Below are positions 11,296-22,800 of a stretch of 64,000 nucleotides of DNA, one piece after another. Made by a program: the position numbers and the translations under genes. A model generated the notes under the pieces. That model had not been told where the DNA came from. It worked only from the letters and a program-made list of their open reading frames with translations, and ran no database searches. Source of the DNA: Zingiber officinale (taxonomy: Eukaryota; Streptophyta; Magnoliopsida; Zingiberales; Zingiberaceae); the NCBI RefSeq assembly GCF_018446385.1, contig NC_056005.1, positions 44,211,461 through 44,275,460 of the forward strand, given 5' to 3'. How positions within the stretch are numbered: the first letter of the stretch is position 1; each line of letters starts with the position of its first letter.

Positions 11296-12060
11296 CTTGA
11301 CAATTTGTGCACATTTACATGCTTCACTGAGACCAATCATGCTTTCTGCAGATATCAAATAATGAGAGGATTTAATCATTTAACATGATGGTACTGACGT
11401 AATTATTTTTCTTTCATCAATAATATCACAACTTACAATCTTGACATATGGGAAATCACTCTCTATACCAATTGTAGCTGCCATTGAAGTTTTGCCACTG
11501 ACATAAAAGAATAAATGCATATTGAATCAGCAGAAAGGTCAGATTAATCAATTAGAAAGCTGGTTGTAAATTTACCTGCCAGTTGGACCTTCCAGAAGAT
11601 ATGTAACAAGTGGGCTCTGATTGTCTTTGATTTGCTCCACAAGAAGCAGGGCTCTCTCTTGTATGCGTTTGTGCCTCTCACCACAATCGATAATCCCATT
11701 AAGCCTGAAAGCCATTTGCACATTAAAGATAATGGCACATTATGTAACATTAACAAAATTCAGAGCACAAAAATCTATAGGTCCTCCTGAACATCCCCAA
11801 GTAGAATTGCTTTCAAGGATGTGGAATCAGCTTCAACCGAGACAATGTCAAACTTGAACATACCTGCGTCGTTCAAGATCATCCATTAATGCACCAAAAG
11901 CTGGTCCAACCTCATGAAGAGCATTCAAAAAATCATCCATAGTGACTTTTATGCTCTCCTCATCCAAGGGCTTGGTCAAATCATCGAAGCTTATCTGTCG
12001 ATTCAAGGCATATGAGACAGCACTTCTAACAACACCTTCCAGTTCAACCCCACTATAATT
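11296..12060 (-). pseudogene. Captured NSF (vesicle-fusing ATPase) fragment, four exons
   Basis: Exon a (12060-11864): [20 protein letters not shown] then [25 protein letters not shown]. Exon b (11704-11576): [32 protein letters not shown]. Exon c (11497-11437): SGKTSMAATIGIESDFPYVK. Exon d (about 11345-11296): ESMIGLSEACKCAQIVK. Exons b and c join to make a Walker A GPTGSGKT, the P-loop of the second AAA+ domain of N-ethylmaleimide-sensitive factor, which disassembles SNARE complexes. GT donors and AG acceptors are intact at most joints. The N domain, most of D1 and the rest of D2 (Walker B) are absent. The frame is surprisingly open compared with the AGO piece, suggesting recent capture or chance. 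Confidence 0.88.
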
Positions 12061-13724
12061 TTTAGTTCATGCAACTGCAGTAAGTACATAAAAACATGTA
12101 AGGACATTTGCAGCTTAACAAGTCTGTCATTTAACCTCCAAATGATCTGAAAATGTATGCAACCAAAAATCAAATTGGAATACCTAGATGATGAACAAAA
12201 CAAGAACAAAAACTGCAATATCTAAGTATCCAAAACAAAAGAAAGCATGAAGAAAAGTTTGCCTCTAATTGAATATAAGTAACCCAATCAGAAGGCAACA
12301 ACTACAAGAATAAAAGTTATTAAGAATTAAGACATCAATCAGCAACAAAATATAGCCTATGAAAGTCTCAAACTATTTGAACAATGAGATTTTAAAAACA
12401 TTGGCAGGTTCTCTTATCCATTTGTAACAGTTTCAGTCCTTCAGTAAGCAAAACACTCAAACTCTTCACAAGGATGCTGACATTCTCTAACAAATATCAC
12501 ATTTACGGCAACAATTGAACTCCAAAAGAAGAAACAAAGAACACATAGAATATTCATCATTGTTCACCAAACAAGATTAAGTGTAAGACAACTCACCTCG
12601 AATTTGACGGTTCCCTTCCTCACAACAATGTTTTCGATCTAAACCTCCGGATTCCACTTCTCCTTCTAGTAGAACTGGGAAGCGATCTCCGACCAGAACC
12701 AGCTGGATCCTCTATCGATTTCTGTACATGTTCTGATACTGAAGATACATGATATTAATGCTAAGAAAAAAAAAAGGCAAAATAAGTTTATCCAAGAAAC
12801 TAAACAACGTTCCATTTTAAAGTTTTCGCATTCTTCCGAATCGGGAAAAAAACACACAACTAGTTATGTACAATAGCAAATATCACAATCTACAAGTTTC
12901 CACAAAAGAATAAAACTTACATAAACCTAAACAAAGCCAAAACTTACTTACAAAAACAACGGAATGCCCAACAAAGGAGGAACCTTCAAGCCCACAAAAC
13001 GGAATTAGCCCAAGAAAGCTCGAACCGAAGAGTTCAAGTACAAGCAGCACACACCTGTTCGGGAGAGGAGACGAGGGCCTGGCTGGAAAATTATTGTGAG
13101 GGGAAGACGAGGTCATTCTCCTCTAATTCTAGGGACTCACCGAGGATGACGACGTTAAGGTGTGAGATCCGACCAGCGCCTGAGGGGTGCAGGGACATGG
13201 ATTCCACGTGCCGGAGGCGGTTGGAGAACGCGATGCCCACCTTCGGAGATGTCGCCGCCTCACCTGTCGTCATCACACACAGATCACGACACCCTTCAGA
13301 CGAGGAAGAAGACCAACGAGGAGGGAAGTGGTTTTGGCGAAGACGGACCGAGCACAAGCAAGGAGAGGAGTTGTCGCTGAGATCTGAGACACCCTAAGCC
13401 CTTCACATCCTCTTCTAGGATGAAGAAGAGGAGACAACAAAAGAAGCGTAGATTCATTCCGCCTTCCTCTTACAGGATGAAGAAGAGCTCGTCGGGGAAG
13501 TTGGGGGGATTTTGGTGGCATCGAGGTGGGATCGAGAAGAGATCAAGAAAGAAAAACGCGAAGTAGATGAAGAGATCGTAGGTTGGACGGAAATGCTTAG
13601 GGATCGAGAAGGTAAAGGGGCGGAATCGGTGGCAAAAAATTTCGGGGAGAGGGAAAGAAAAACTCGACGGTAAAAAATGACGAAGGGAAAAAATGGCGAG
13701 GGAAAAAATAATGGTATTCAACAA
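12061..13724 (-). other. CACTA-2: upstream part of the cargo; exon-like and GC-rich leader
   Basis: 12061-12560 is AT-rich and intron-like. About 12597-12730 on the minus strand is exon-like, reading SEIASQFY and IENIVVRKGTVKFE before a GTGAG donor; the parent gene is not recognised. 13030-13720 is GC-richer, with several overlapping short ORFs on both strands, none recognisable; relative to the minus-strand cargo it would be the promoter/first-exon side. Confidence 0.4.
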
Positions 13725-13985
13725 TACTTAATAGACAATGGTTTTTAAAAACCGTTGTCGTAACCCCCAAAAAAAGTGCACATAGACAACGATTTTCAAA
13801 AATCGTTGTCGTAGCCTTTAAAAACCATTATCGTAGCCCCAAAAAAGCATAAATAGACAACAATTTTTAAAAACTGTTATCGTAGGTCAAAAAAAATGCT
13901 AAAAGACAACGGTTTTTGTTAAACCCATTGTTAAAAGGCAAAAAAATAACAATTTGGTATAAAACTGTTGTCGTTTGAGTGTTGT
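13725..13985. repeat. CACTA-2 right subterminal repeats
   Basis: About six hairpin units of GACAACGGTTTTTAAA and AAACCGTTGTCGTAG, same family as 5870-6062 and CACTA-1, followed by the terminal TTTTCTTGTAGTG. Confidence 0.85.
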
Positions 13986-14786
13986 TGAATGAGGATTTTC
14001 TTGTAGTGATTATATACACTTTTATGCGTATTTTGACGCACATCTACTTATATGTCATGAGCATAATCTATGTTTATTACACCCTATTTTATTATAATAT
14101 CATATTTCTACTCCTTTTGTTCGGAGATATACTCTTTGCTTGTTTTGATTGATAGGATGTGATTTGGAGCAAAAACGAAGCTTAAATGGAGTCTAGAGCT
14201 TCCAAAGTGTCTGCACCGTGTAGAACTCACACGGGCATGCAAAAACCAAGTTTTTCCCATGTTTTGGCTGTGTGGAATTCACATGGCTGTGTGGAAGCAG
14301 TGAGGAGGTCGTGTGGAGGTCGTTTGCAATCCACACGGCAATGTGAAGGCTGTGTGAAATTTTCAACACTGCAGACTGAAACTAAAATAGTCATAACTTT
14401 GTGCTCGATTGGAATTATGGGTTGTTCTTTATGTCAAAATATAGATAACTTCAAGATCTAGAACTTTTCTGAAGACTTCAACTAAAGAAAACCCCAATTT
14501 TGATGGTCTAAAAGACATTGCAATGAGACATAGCCATGCCGAGGGCCATGTAAGGGGTGTGTGAAATCCATACGGCTGTGTCAATACACATGGGCAGTGT
14601 GGAAGTTCTAGAGAAGAAGAAGACTTTGGCTGTGTGGACCACATGGTCGGTCACATTTTTAGAGAAGAAGAAGACTTTGGCCGTGTGGACCACACAGTAG
14701 TGCCACCAGACCAGAGCCAAAACAGCACATGGTCGTGTGGATTCATACGGCCATATCACAGCCAGTGCAAGGGTTGTGCCAAGTGC

Positions 14787-14795
14787 TATAAAAGG
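14787..14795 (+). promoter_or_regulatory. TATA box of the level-3 gypsy LTR
   Basis: TATAAAAGG, conserved in the 3' LTR at 36279-36287. In the 3' LTR a solo LTR has inserted about 8 bp downstream of the box. Confidence 0.65.
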
Positions 14796-15929
14796 GGGTT
14801 TTCTCCCGTTTTTTCATTCATCTTGGATCTTGGGGAAGGGTTGTCCCCCTTGGGGGAGCCCTAGGCTTCATCCTCGTCGATCCGTCCTCCTCCGGAGCAA
14901 GGGAACATATTCAAGAACGCTACGCTTCAAGAATAAGCTTTCTACTCTCTTTATCTCCATGTTTTGAGATGTAGTTTGCTTATTTTCTTGTCTTTAGTTG
15001 TAAATTCCCTTGGAATAGAATTGATTTCTAGATCTAGGATGTAGAAAGTACTTGTGATGTGATGTGGTGTATGAACTATGTATTTGGACATTTTCCTATG
15101 TAATGAAGTGTTTATTATCATGTTCTATGTGTATTGTGCCTTGTATGCATTTGAAGAAATGTGTGTGAGGGCAATTCATGTAGATGTAAGGTTTTGATCC
15201 CCATGTAGAAGAAGAGACTTGGATTGTAAGACCATGAGACTGTGTGACAGAAGATATCCCTTACTTTCTACGATGTTTCCTTGAAACGGAGATCAATTCC
15301 TTACAAGGGAAACTAATTAGAGTTTAGAGGGTTCTCCCAAATTAATGTTAGAAAGTGACTTGTGTAATCTAGGAACGTATGACTGGGGGGCCCTATGACA
15401 GAAGATAACCCTTTAACCGAACTTTCTAGGTTGCCTCTTCTACTTAATTGTATTAATCTACCATTAGGAAGTAAATCAGATAACTCTAGGAACGTATGAC
15501 TGGGAGGACCCTGTGATAGAGGGTAACCCTTTAACCGAACTTTCTAGAGTTGCTTCTTTACTTAATGACGTTAGGACTTGGGTAGACTCTTTGGTGCAAT
15601 CTATGCGAGGTTATGTCGAACTCTAGTTAGAAGTCCTACACGAGTATAAGCATGGAGTTAGGTAGATGAACAATGCATAGGGGCATTAACTAGCATCATA
15701 ATGAAACTAAAATCCTAGCATCTATCCATCTCCAAATCCAACTTCACTCTCTTATTCTTCTCTCTCCTTCTCCTTAATCTTTCTCATTCTTACTCTCTTT
15801 CTCAATCAATCCTTCATTTGTCTAGATAATTCACTATGCGAAGTTAACTAGTGTTTAATCAATAAGTCATATGGGTTCGATATCTTTTTATTACTGACGA
15901 TGAAATCGTGCACTTGAAGTATCATAACA

Positions 15930-15960
15930 AAGTTTTTGGAGTCATTGTTGGGGACTATTT
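15930..15960 (+). other. Primer-binding-site region, level-3 gypsy element
   Basis: TTTTTGGAGTCATTGTTGGG follows the LTR end within a few bases. It is a diverged form of the TTTTTGGCGCCGTTGCCGGG sequence found at this place in Athila/Tat elements. Confidence 0.65.
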
Positions 15961-16105
15961 TTTATTAACATTAGTTGATTAGTATATGAGTTATTTTAGA
16001 AATTTTTCTTTTTCTTTTTACATTTTCTTTCTAGTTTTTATTATGCATTTCCTTTCGTCTTTAATTCTGCATTTTTGGTTTTTCTTATAATTTTTTTTAG
16101 ATAAC

Positions 16106-17422
16106 TTGAGCACTAACATGTCAAGCAGGCCCTTAAGCGAATTTTTCACACCCATGAATGCAAGAGCAAGATCTCCCATTAATAAAAATCATGACTCAGA
16201 AGATAATCAATTTGAATTCTTTTGTGGAGTGTGTGGAAGCATGTCTCATCCAACTGCTATTTGTCAATTTTTCCAAAAAATTTCTGTTACTCCAAAACTT
16301 TAGTATTTGATTCAACCTCAACATCAAGATACATATGAGCAAGTTCTTGATACTTATGATTATGATTGGGGAGATTATCAAATTCATAACCTTCAACCCC
16401 AGCTAATTCCATAGCAGAGTGAGTAGTCACTATCCCAGCATTAGATCTCTGATCCGCCTCAATATTACAATCAATTTTGGATGGATCATCAAAATTTGGA
16501 CTACAACTGCATACAAAATATTGAGCATACTTCCCAAATAAATTAGAGTTCATCAGAGTTTCAGAATGATTCATCATTAGATAGACCACATCATTCACAA
16601 TTAGATGAGCTAGCTATCTGGGAGGACTCCCAAAACTCCTAATCGGATGAAGACCACAACATAAGATTCTGAAGAGATAATGGTGCAAGGGGGATCCTAG
16701 CTCTGTGGTTATTGAAACAAATTTCTAATAATATTGTTCCTTCTGTTGATAATTTTGATGTTAGTAGACTCTTCACTACTTATGATGATGATGTAGTGGA
16801 TAAAAGTGTAGGGACATGTACTATGAAGGAAATGTCCCAAGGATCACCTCCTTTGGTTGCATAATCAATTGATACAATGGAATTTGTAAGAATGGAATTG
16901 GTTGATGATAAATGTGTAGGGACTTGTGCAATGGAAGCAAAGCCCCAAAAATCACCACTTTTAGAGGCACTTCCACCTGAGCTAGAGCTAGAACCAGTAC
17001 TTAATTCTGAAGAAGTCACATCCACATGTTTAGAACTTTCAAGTGTATCTCAACAATGCAAGGTTAGTATTTCTAATGATCTTTTAGAAAATTTCATAGA
17101 GGTACCTATGATTGATTTTATTGGTTGTGATTCCATTTCTGATAACTGCCTAACTAAACTTGATATGGTTTTAGTTCTTACTTATATAACATGCTTGTGG
17201 GAGATTTATTTTTCTTTTGGATGTAGAGGTTTTCAAGAGGTCAATAATTGGAAGCTCACTCTGAATCGTCTTCGACCACCTGAAAGAACTTCCAAGAAGA
17301 TGAAGATGAAGAGAGCGGTGATACACTATATTGTTCTTATAACATCAACTCTCTTCATAACAAATTGGGCAATTGGAAGAAAAGTCCAAAAGTATTCTAC
17401 TTCGGCCAGATCCCTATTTTGA
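16106..17422 (+). pseudogene. Gag-like ORF relic with a CCHC knuckle, level-3 gypsy element
   Basis: The frame opening at 16106 carries a zinc knuckle CGVCGSMSHPTAIC (Cys40, Cys43, His48, Cys53), typical of the nucleocapsid part of Gag. Stops from 16303 break a glutamine-rich continuation, and a second open segment (16877-17422) has PPELELEPVLNSEE, similar in style to the linker before the pol region in Athila-type polyproteins. No RT, RNase H or integrase follows. The N-terminal capsid seems missing too, so the protein may be a chimeric remnant. Confidence 0.6.
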
Positions 17423-18590
17423 TGAGCCAAATAAGGGGTTGAGCTTATGACCTTAAACAAGCGCTTCTAGGGAGGTAACCCAAGTTCAATCTTGTTTTCA
17501 TTCATGTTTTTAGTTCCTTTCAAGTTCCATTTCTTTCTTCATAATAAGCTCATATCCTCTACTTAATTTTTCTAGTCTATCTTCTTTTTATAGGATTCAA
17601 TGTTGTGGAAGAGTGCAACTCACAGATAGAGAAGTATCTTTAGAACATGAATGTCTCAACTATTTGGAGCTTATCACTTGGCAACTTCTCTAACTTTAAA
17701 AATCTCCTCCATATTTCATTTCTGGTTTTCATTAGGACAATAAAAAGTTTAAGTCTGGGGAGATGTTTGGGTTTAGTGTAGTGTTTGTCAAATTCCTTAG
17801 TTTTTGTACATTTCTTATTGCATAATAAAATTTTTGCTAGTTGCATCATTCATCACATCAGGATTGCTTATTCCTTAATGCAAAATACTAGCACGTTTAT
17901 TCTAGATTTTATGTGATTTATGGATTACTTATGGTGCTAGTATGTTTAGTAATCTATCTTTTTCTATCTATGATAGCATTTATTGAACAATGTTTTTACT
18001 ATAAGAGTTTAAATATTGGCCTTGTTTTAGGATCTCTTACGCCTTACCTAGTTTTGATGGTAGATAACTATGAAAATAGTCATGATTTATAGAACTTGAT
18101 TAGGACTAGTATTTTTATGGTGACTTCTTAAACTGCATTTTGGTTACTGGATGAGGCTCGAATCATGTCAACTCATTTGAAAAAATCAAATATCCCAACA
18201 TTTGCATTTATTTATATTTGTGTTCAAGTATTACATCTTGCAATCACTTAGAAAAAAATGATGATGAAAAAAATGAATGAATAAAGGATATAAAAAATAG
18301 TTGTCGTGAGTTGAAACTAGCAAATTTCCTCCTTTAAGACCGAGTTAAGTTACTGGGAAAATAACTATTATATTTCTTTTGATATCGAGCACGCCTTTGA
18401 GACCATGGGTAGATTGAGGAGGATGAACCAAGCATGTGACAGGTAAGTGTCTATTGCAAGAAGCATAAGGAACACAGTTTTATGATGACTTGACTAAGTT
18501 TGGGGATTAATACTTGACAAATTTAGGCCACTATTGCACTGAGCATGGAGAACTACTACTTAGGTTGTACTCAAACAATTTTTATATCTT
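17423..18590 (+). other. Level-3 gypsy element: 3' noncoding internal region
   Basis: AT-rich, no gene seen. An extra polypurine-like tract, GTTTAAGTCTGGGGAGATG, lies at about 17747-17765, far from the real tract at 35473-35490. 18300-18590 is homologous to the level-1 element (1870-2230, reverse complement). It ends with the TSD GCTCA (18591-18595) of the Angela-like element. Confidence 0.6.
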
Positions 18591-18595
18591 GCTCA

Positions 18596-20421
18596 TGTTA
18601 GTTAGAGCCCTAAAGCCAATCATTTGATGATTGTTGTATGAACTCATTGTATCATATTTCTTATGTATATAAAGGAATTTGTTTATGGTTATTATACTTA
18701 CTTGTATTGGTACTAAATAACTAAGTATAATAGCGTCCTTGAGTAGAACGTTCTTACCTATATCAATCGATTGGTTGAATCGATAGTGAGATGATATAGG
18801 GAACACTACTCTTAATCATTCCTAGTCAAGTATTAATATTCAGGGACAATGTTAAAGCGACGAGACTAGCATGTAGGTCAACTCAATGACTTGATCTCAC
18901 AAGTCATGGATATAGAGATATCAAGTTGACACATGGGTATGCATTGGAGAATGTATACTGAATGACCCGCCATGAGAAAGTATTATGGATCGTTATATGA
19001 GTGTCATATACTTTCTCATGTGGCTATTAGTATGACTATTAGTCCTTGGACCTGAAGTCACCATGGTTCCCTACATAATGAGTTACATACTTTGGCTTCG
19101 TCAAACGTCACCCGTAACTGGGTAGACTATAAAGGTGATTACTGAGTATGTAACAAATTATGCGGAGGGATGTGAGTGATGTAGATGGGATCTATCCCTC
19201 CTATATAACGGGAGTGACATCGTTATTCTTGATAGAGTGAGACCACTAAGTGTATGATCATGCCCAAGTGAGTCAATATGAGATATTGAGCTCATTTGAT
19301 TAGAGTGAGTCTACTTGGAGTTCAAGATTTAGATTGATCAGAGGATGACACCGTCTATGCCTCAGATTTGATCAATCTAGATGTCAAGGATAGAAGAACA
19401 TTGTCACATATTGTGAAGAGTCACAATTAGTAGTCACAAGGTGATGTTGGATCTCAACATTCTTGTAACTTGGGTAGTAATGATGTGTTGCTAGATACCG
19501 CTCATTACTTATGCTTCTAAATGGGTTTAGGAGCATTGCCAACGTTACTAGAACCTATAGGGTCACACACAAAAGGTAATTAGATGGAGATTAGGTTCAT
19601 TTGATTAACCAAGAGAATTAGGTTCATGTGATGAACCAAATTGGATTAATAGTAATCCAAAGTAAACTAATTGAGTTGGACTCAATTTGGTTCATGTGTT
19701 AAATGAGTCTAATTTGGACTTAGACTCATTGAGCCAATTTAATTCAATGAATAGAGATTTATTAAATTAAAATTAACTTGAACCAATGGTTAGATTTTAT
19801 CAACCATGGGAGAGAAGTGGTCAAGTTTGACTTGACTTGAGAGGAAGATGAAAGGTCAAGTTTGACTTGACCATTGCCACCTCATTTGTGAGTTAGCATT
19901 AAGTGGACTAATGATAATGTGCTGCATCATCAAGGCTAGCACATGTGTGTTCCACCTCATGAGGGAGATCAAGAGTTGTGACTCTTGATATCCCATGCAG
20001 GTTTAAAAGCCTTCTTGAAGTGGCCGGCCACTTTAACTCAAAGGTGAGTTTCATTTTTTTTGGTAACCTCCTTCTTCTTCCTCTCTACCCTTCTTCTCTC
20101 CCTCTCCTCCACCATTGCTGATCCTCTAAGGTTGCTAGCACATCTTTAGAGGTTCTCTCCATCGATTTGTTCGTGTGGATACACATAGAGGGTTGTACAC
20201 TTTACAACCTTGAGATCCGGCGAACCTTGGACGAGCGGGATTTGCGAAGGGCTTCGCATCAAGGGTAATCTCTTTTTCTTTGTAGATCCAGTGTAGATCT
20301 AGGTTAGAGAAACTCATACACTTAGAAAATTTTGCTTTATAACTTCGCACGGATCTGGTGGCATGGGATTCGGGGTTTCCGCAACGCAAAGAGTGATTTT
20401 TGCGGCCCGAAAAACTCAACA
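18596..20421 (+). repeat. 5' LTR of the Angela-like element
   Basis: Starts TGTTAGTTAGAGCCC, ends ACTCAACA. Palindromes lie at 19620-19880: GGTTCATGTGATGAACC, a pair ATGAGTCTAA/TTAGACTCAT, and TCAAGTTTGACTTGA. They precede a TTTAAAAG box near 20003. Confidence 0.93.
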
Positions 20422-20422
20422 G

Positions 20423-20435
20423 TGGTATCAGAGCC
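20423..20435 (+). other. Primer-binding site, Angela-like element
   Basis: TGGTATCAGAGCC, complementary to the 3' end of initiator tRNA-Met, right after the LTR. Confidence 0.85.
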
Positions 20436-21958
20436 ACGTGCAAAGCGTATATGAGTTTCGTTTATATTTTTATGAAAAATTACAGATCTGTAACTTTCTA
20501 TAAGTTTGTGGTTTTTATGTATTTTATGGGTATTTTTCTCGTAGAAGCGAAGCAACAAGTGTTTAGACACTTGTAGGCTTCGACGACCGAGAAAAACCTT
20601 CCGAAACGATAAGGTCTCGCCCAAACAAATTTATTTTTGTTTGGGACAGCGACTTAAGGTGCTGTAGAATCTCTTAGGAACACTCCCGATGGTTATATCG
20701 AGGTAGGGGTGCTGCCCCTAACCCCGCAAGGGGATTTGTTCCGCGATTGCGCCCGAAAATCGCTAATCGGGATCGCCAGGAAGTTGCGACTCATAAAATC
20801 ATAAAAATATTAGAAAAAGTACAGAAATTTATGGAAATCACATAATTTAGAATTATGTATCATTTTGTGATGGTCATGGCCCAAAGAACCCAATTTGATT
20901 GGAAATATGTGTTGTAATTCATAATATGGCTTGCGCGCCATTTTGTGTGTTTGTGCGTGTTGTACTTGATTCATGACCTGCGCGTCGTGCCCTTCTATTT
21001 ATATTCCTGTTGTAAAATAGTTTTAGACTCGAATGTAACTCGAGTTTCACTTTTTGTAATGTACAAAATGAGGCGGTGGAAGGTCTACTCGAGGAGGAGT
21101 TACGAGGAGGGTGCGAGCAACACATGGCGGTCAAAGGGAGGAGCTTAGAGAAGTTGTTGACCCTAGGTTGACCAACTGATCTTCTCATTGGCTTGAGAAG
21201 ATCATAGTAGGGTCATGACTAATCACAAAATTTAATTAATTGCTTGTGTGTGTGTATCTGATGCATGCTAGATTAGTAATTAATTAGTGCCTTAACGATT
21301 AGATTCGATCTAAATCGTGTACTTGATACACATCGTCGATTAGATTAGATCTCAATCGCGTCAACTTGAAATGTCTACCATGTCATGATACCCATCACTA
21401 CCTCGATCACATGTTATTATTGAATCTGTCAAAGCAGAGCAACGCATATTATCTTGGTAGGGTACGGAGGGACAATCTTGGTCCCGCCTATCAACGCATG
21501 GGTGAGTACAACTCAATTAGATTGAGTAACTAGTTAACTCAATTGGATCGAGTTTAACTATAGGCATTTTCCAATGGTTGGTAGATAGGTCAAAATCACA
21601 TTTATATTAACTCTTGGGCGATTTAGCGAAAGCTAACTCAAGTTTTAATATACATGCGGATCTTGATCCTATAAACAAGAGTTGCATAGAGATGTAATTG
21701 GTAATTAGTTACCTACCGATCATACTAAGTCTTGGGCGATTTAGCCAAAGCTAACTCAAGGCGTAGCATGATGTGGATCTTGTCCCACACAAATTATAGC
21801 TAGTTGGTTAGAATATGGTAAGTGTGGTTTGACCACATCACTGACTTGATTCTACAAAAGTTCTATAATTCAGTGGGAGCATCGTTTAATTAAAGGCCTA
21901 ATTAAATGATTAATAGAATATGATATTTATTTTCTGCATTTTTCTATTGTAGATTGCC
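20436..21958 (+). other. Untranslated leader of the Angela-like element
   Basis: About 1.5 kb without a plausible frame; the few short ORFs are not conserved-looking. A leader of this length before Gag is usual in BARE/Angela elements, where packaging and dimerisation signals lie. Two imperfect copies of CTTGGGCGATTTAG lie near 21614 and 21730. Confidence 0.6.
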
Positions 21959-22800
21959 ATGTCATCAAACATGAACTCCTTCTCCTTGCGTTCTGTCCTT
22001 GATAAGGACAAGCTCAATGGAGCTAACTTCCTGGACTGGTACAGGAACCCGAGAATCGTTCTCACACAGAAACGAAACTGTACGTCCTGGACCATCCTAT
22101 TCCCGAGGCACCTCCTGCCACTGCCACACGAGCTGACCGAGATGCTTACAAGAAGCATCAAGATGACGCATTAGATGTGTCATGTCTAATGCTCACGACC
22201 ATGAACTCTGAGCTTCAGAAGCAACATGAGTTGATGGGTGCTTATGATATGGTTGAACATCTTCGTCAACTATATCAAGGACAAGCGAGGCACGAGAGAT
22301 TCGAGATCTCTAAGGCACTGTTTCAGTGCAAGATGCAAGACGAGACTCCCGTAGGCCCATATGTACTCAAGATGATTGGGTACATAGAAAACCTACAGAG
22401 GTTGGGATTCCCACTTGGCCAAGAGCTGTCCACTGACCTAATCTTGCAATCCTTGCCAGATAGCTATAGTCAATTTGTTTTAAATTACAACATGAACGAA
22501 ATTGACAAGTCACTGCCCGAGCTGCTTAGCATGTTAAGAACTGCTGAGCTCAACCTTAAGAAGGTTAAGCCCAACTCTATTATGATGGTTCAGAAACACA
22601 AGGGCAAGGGAAAGCCCAAAGGTAAGGGAAAGTCCCAAGCCAAGAGTAAAGGCAAGGCACTGAAACCCAAAGGAGGGGTTACCAAGGATGCTACCTACTT
22701 CCACTGCGGTCAGACCGGGCACTGGAAGAGGAACTGCAAAGTGTACCTGGAAGATCTTAAGAAGAAGAGAAGTGAGACTTCCACTTCAGGTATATATGTT
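21959..22800 (+). pseudogene. Gag of the Angela-like element (one frameshift)
   Basis: Starts MSSNMNSFSLRSVLDKDKLN; the frame shifts by one base near 22065-22085, and the rest (LMLTTMNSELQKQ..., LPDSYSQFVLNYNMNEIDKS) continues in the next frame. UBN2-type capsid, a Lys/Gly-rich linker (KGKGKPKGKGKS), then a nucleocapsid knuckle YFHCGQTGHWKRNC in which the first Cys of CCHC is Tyr, so zinc binding would be lost or weakened. It would form the virus-like particle and bind the element RNA. Confidence 0.85.

Larger units (their letters stand above)
5853..14008. mobile_element. CACTA-2: Pack-CACTA-type element with captured host gene pieces
   Basis: It starts CACTACAACAAAAAC at 5853 and ends TTTTCTTGTAGTG at 14008, with TSD ATT (5850-5852 and 14009-14011). 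Subterminal GACAACGGTTTT palindromes lie at both ends. There is no transposase. The centre holds minus-strand exons of at least three host genes (NSF, a WAV2-type hydrolase, ARGONAUTE) plus unidentified exon-like pieces, so it is a non-autonomous element with transduplicated genes. A chromovirus-type solo LTR (6068-9069) is inserted in its left subterminal region. It lies 15 bp inside the gypsy 5' LTR. Confidence 0.9.
5838..15929 (+). repeat. 5' LTR of the level-3 gypsy element, split by CACTA-2
   Basis: Only the first 15 bases (5838-5852) precede CACTA-2; the LTR continues at 14009 with the duplicated ATT and runs to ATCATAACA at 15929. Many short palindromes built on GTGTGG/CCACAC, for example GTGTGGACCACAC, lie at 14215-14770, just upstream of TATAAAAGG (14787-14795). 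Downstream are three imperfect repeats around CTAGGAACGTATGACTGGG (15240-15550). Confidence 0.85.

Noticed and set aside
9455..12060. An intact host AGO or NSF gene
   Set aside because: Only internal exons are present, with stops, and the block lies wholly inside CACTA-2 next to pieces of other genes.
13091..13521. Overlapping ORFs on both strands near the right end of CACTA-2
   Set aside because: GC-rich stretch open in several frames at once; none resembles a known protein, so no gene is called.
17747..17765. A polypurine tract GTTTAAGTCTGGGGAGATG as a possible 3' LTR boundary
   Set aside because: The following sequence does not match the LTR start; the real tract with the LTR is at 35473-35490.
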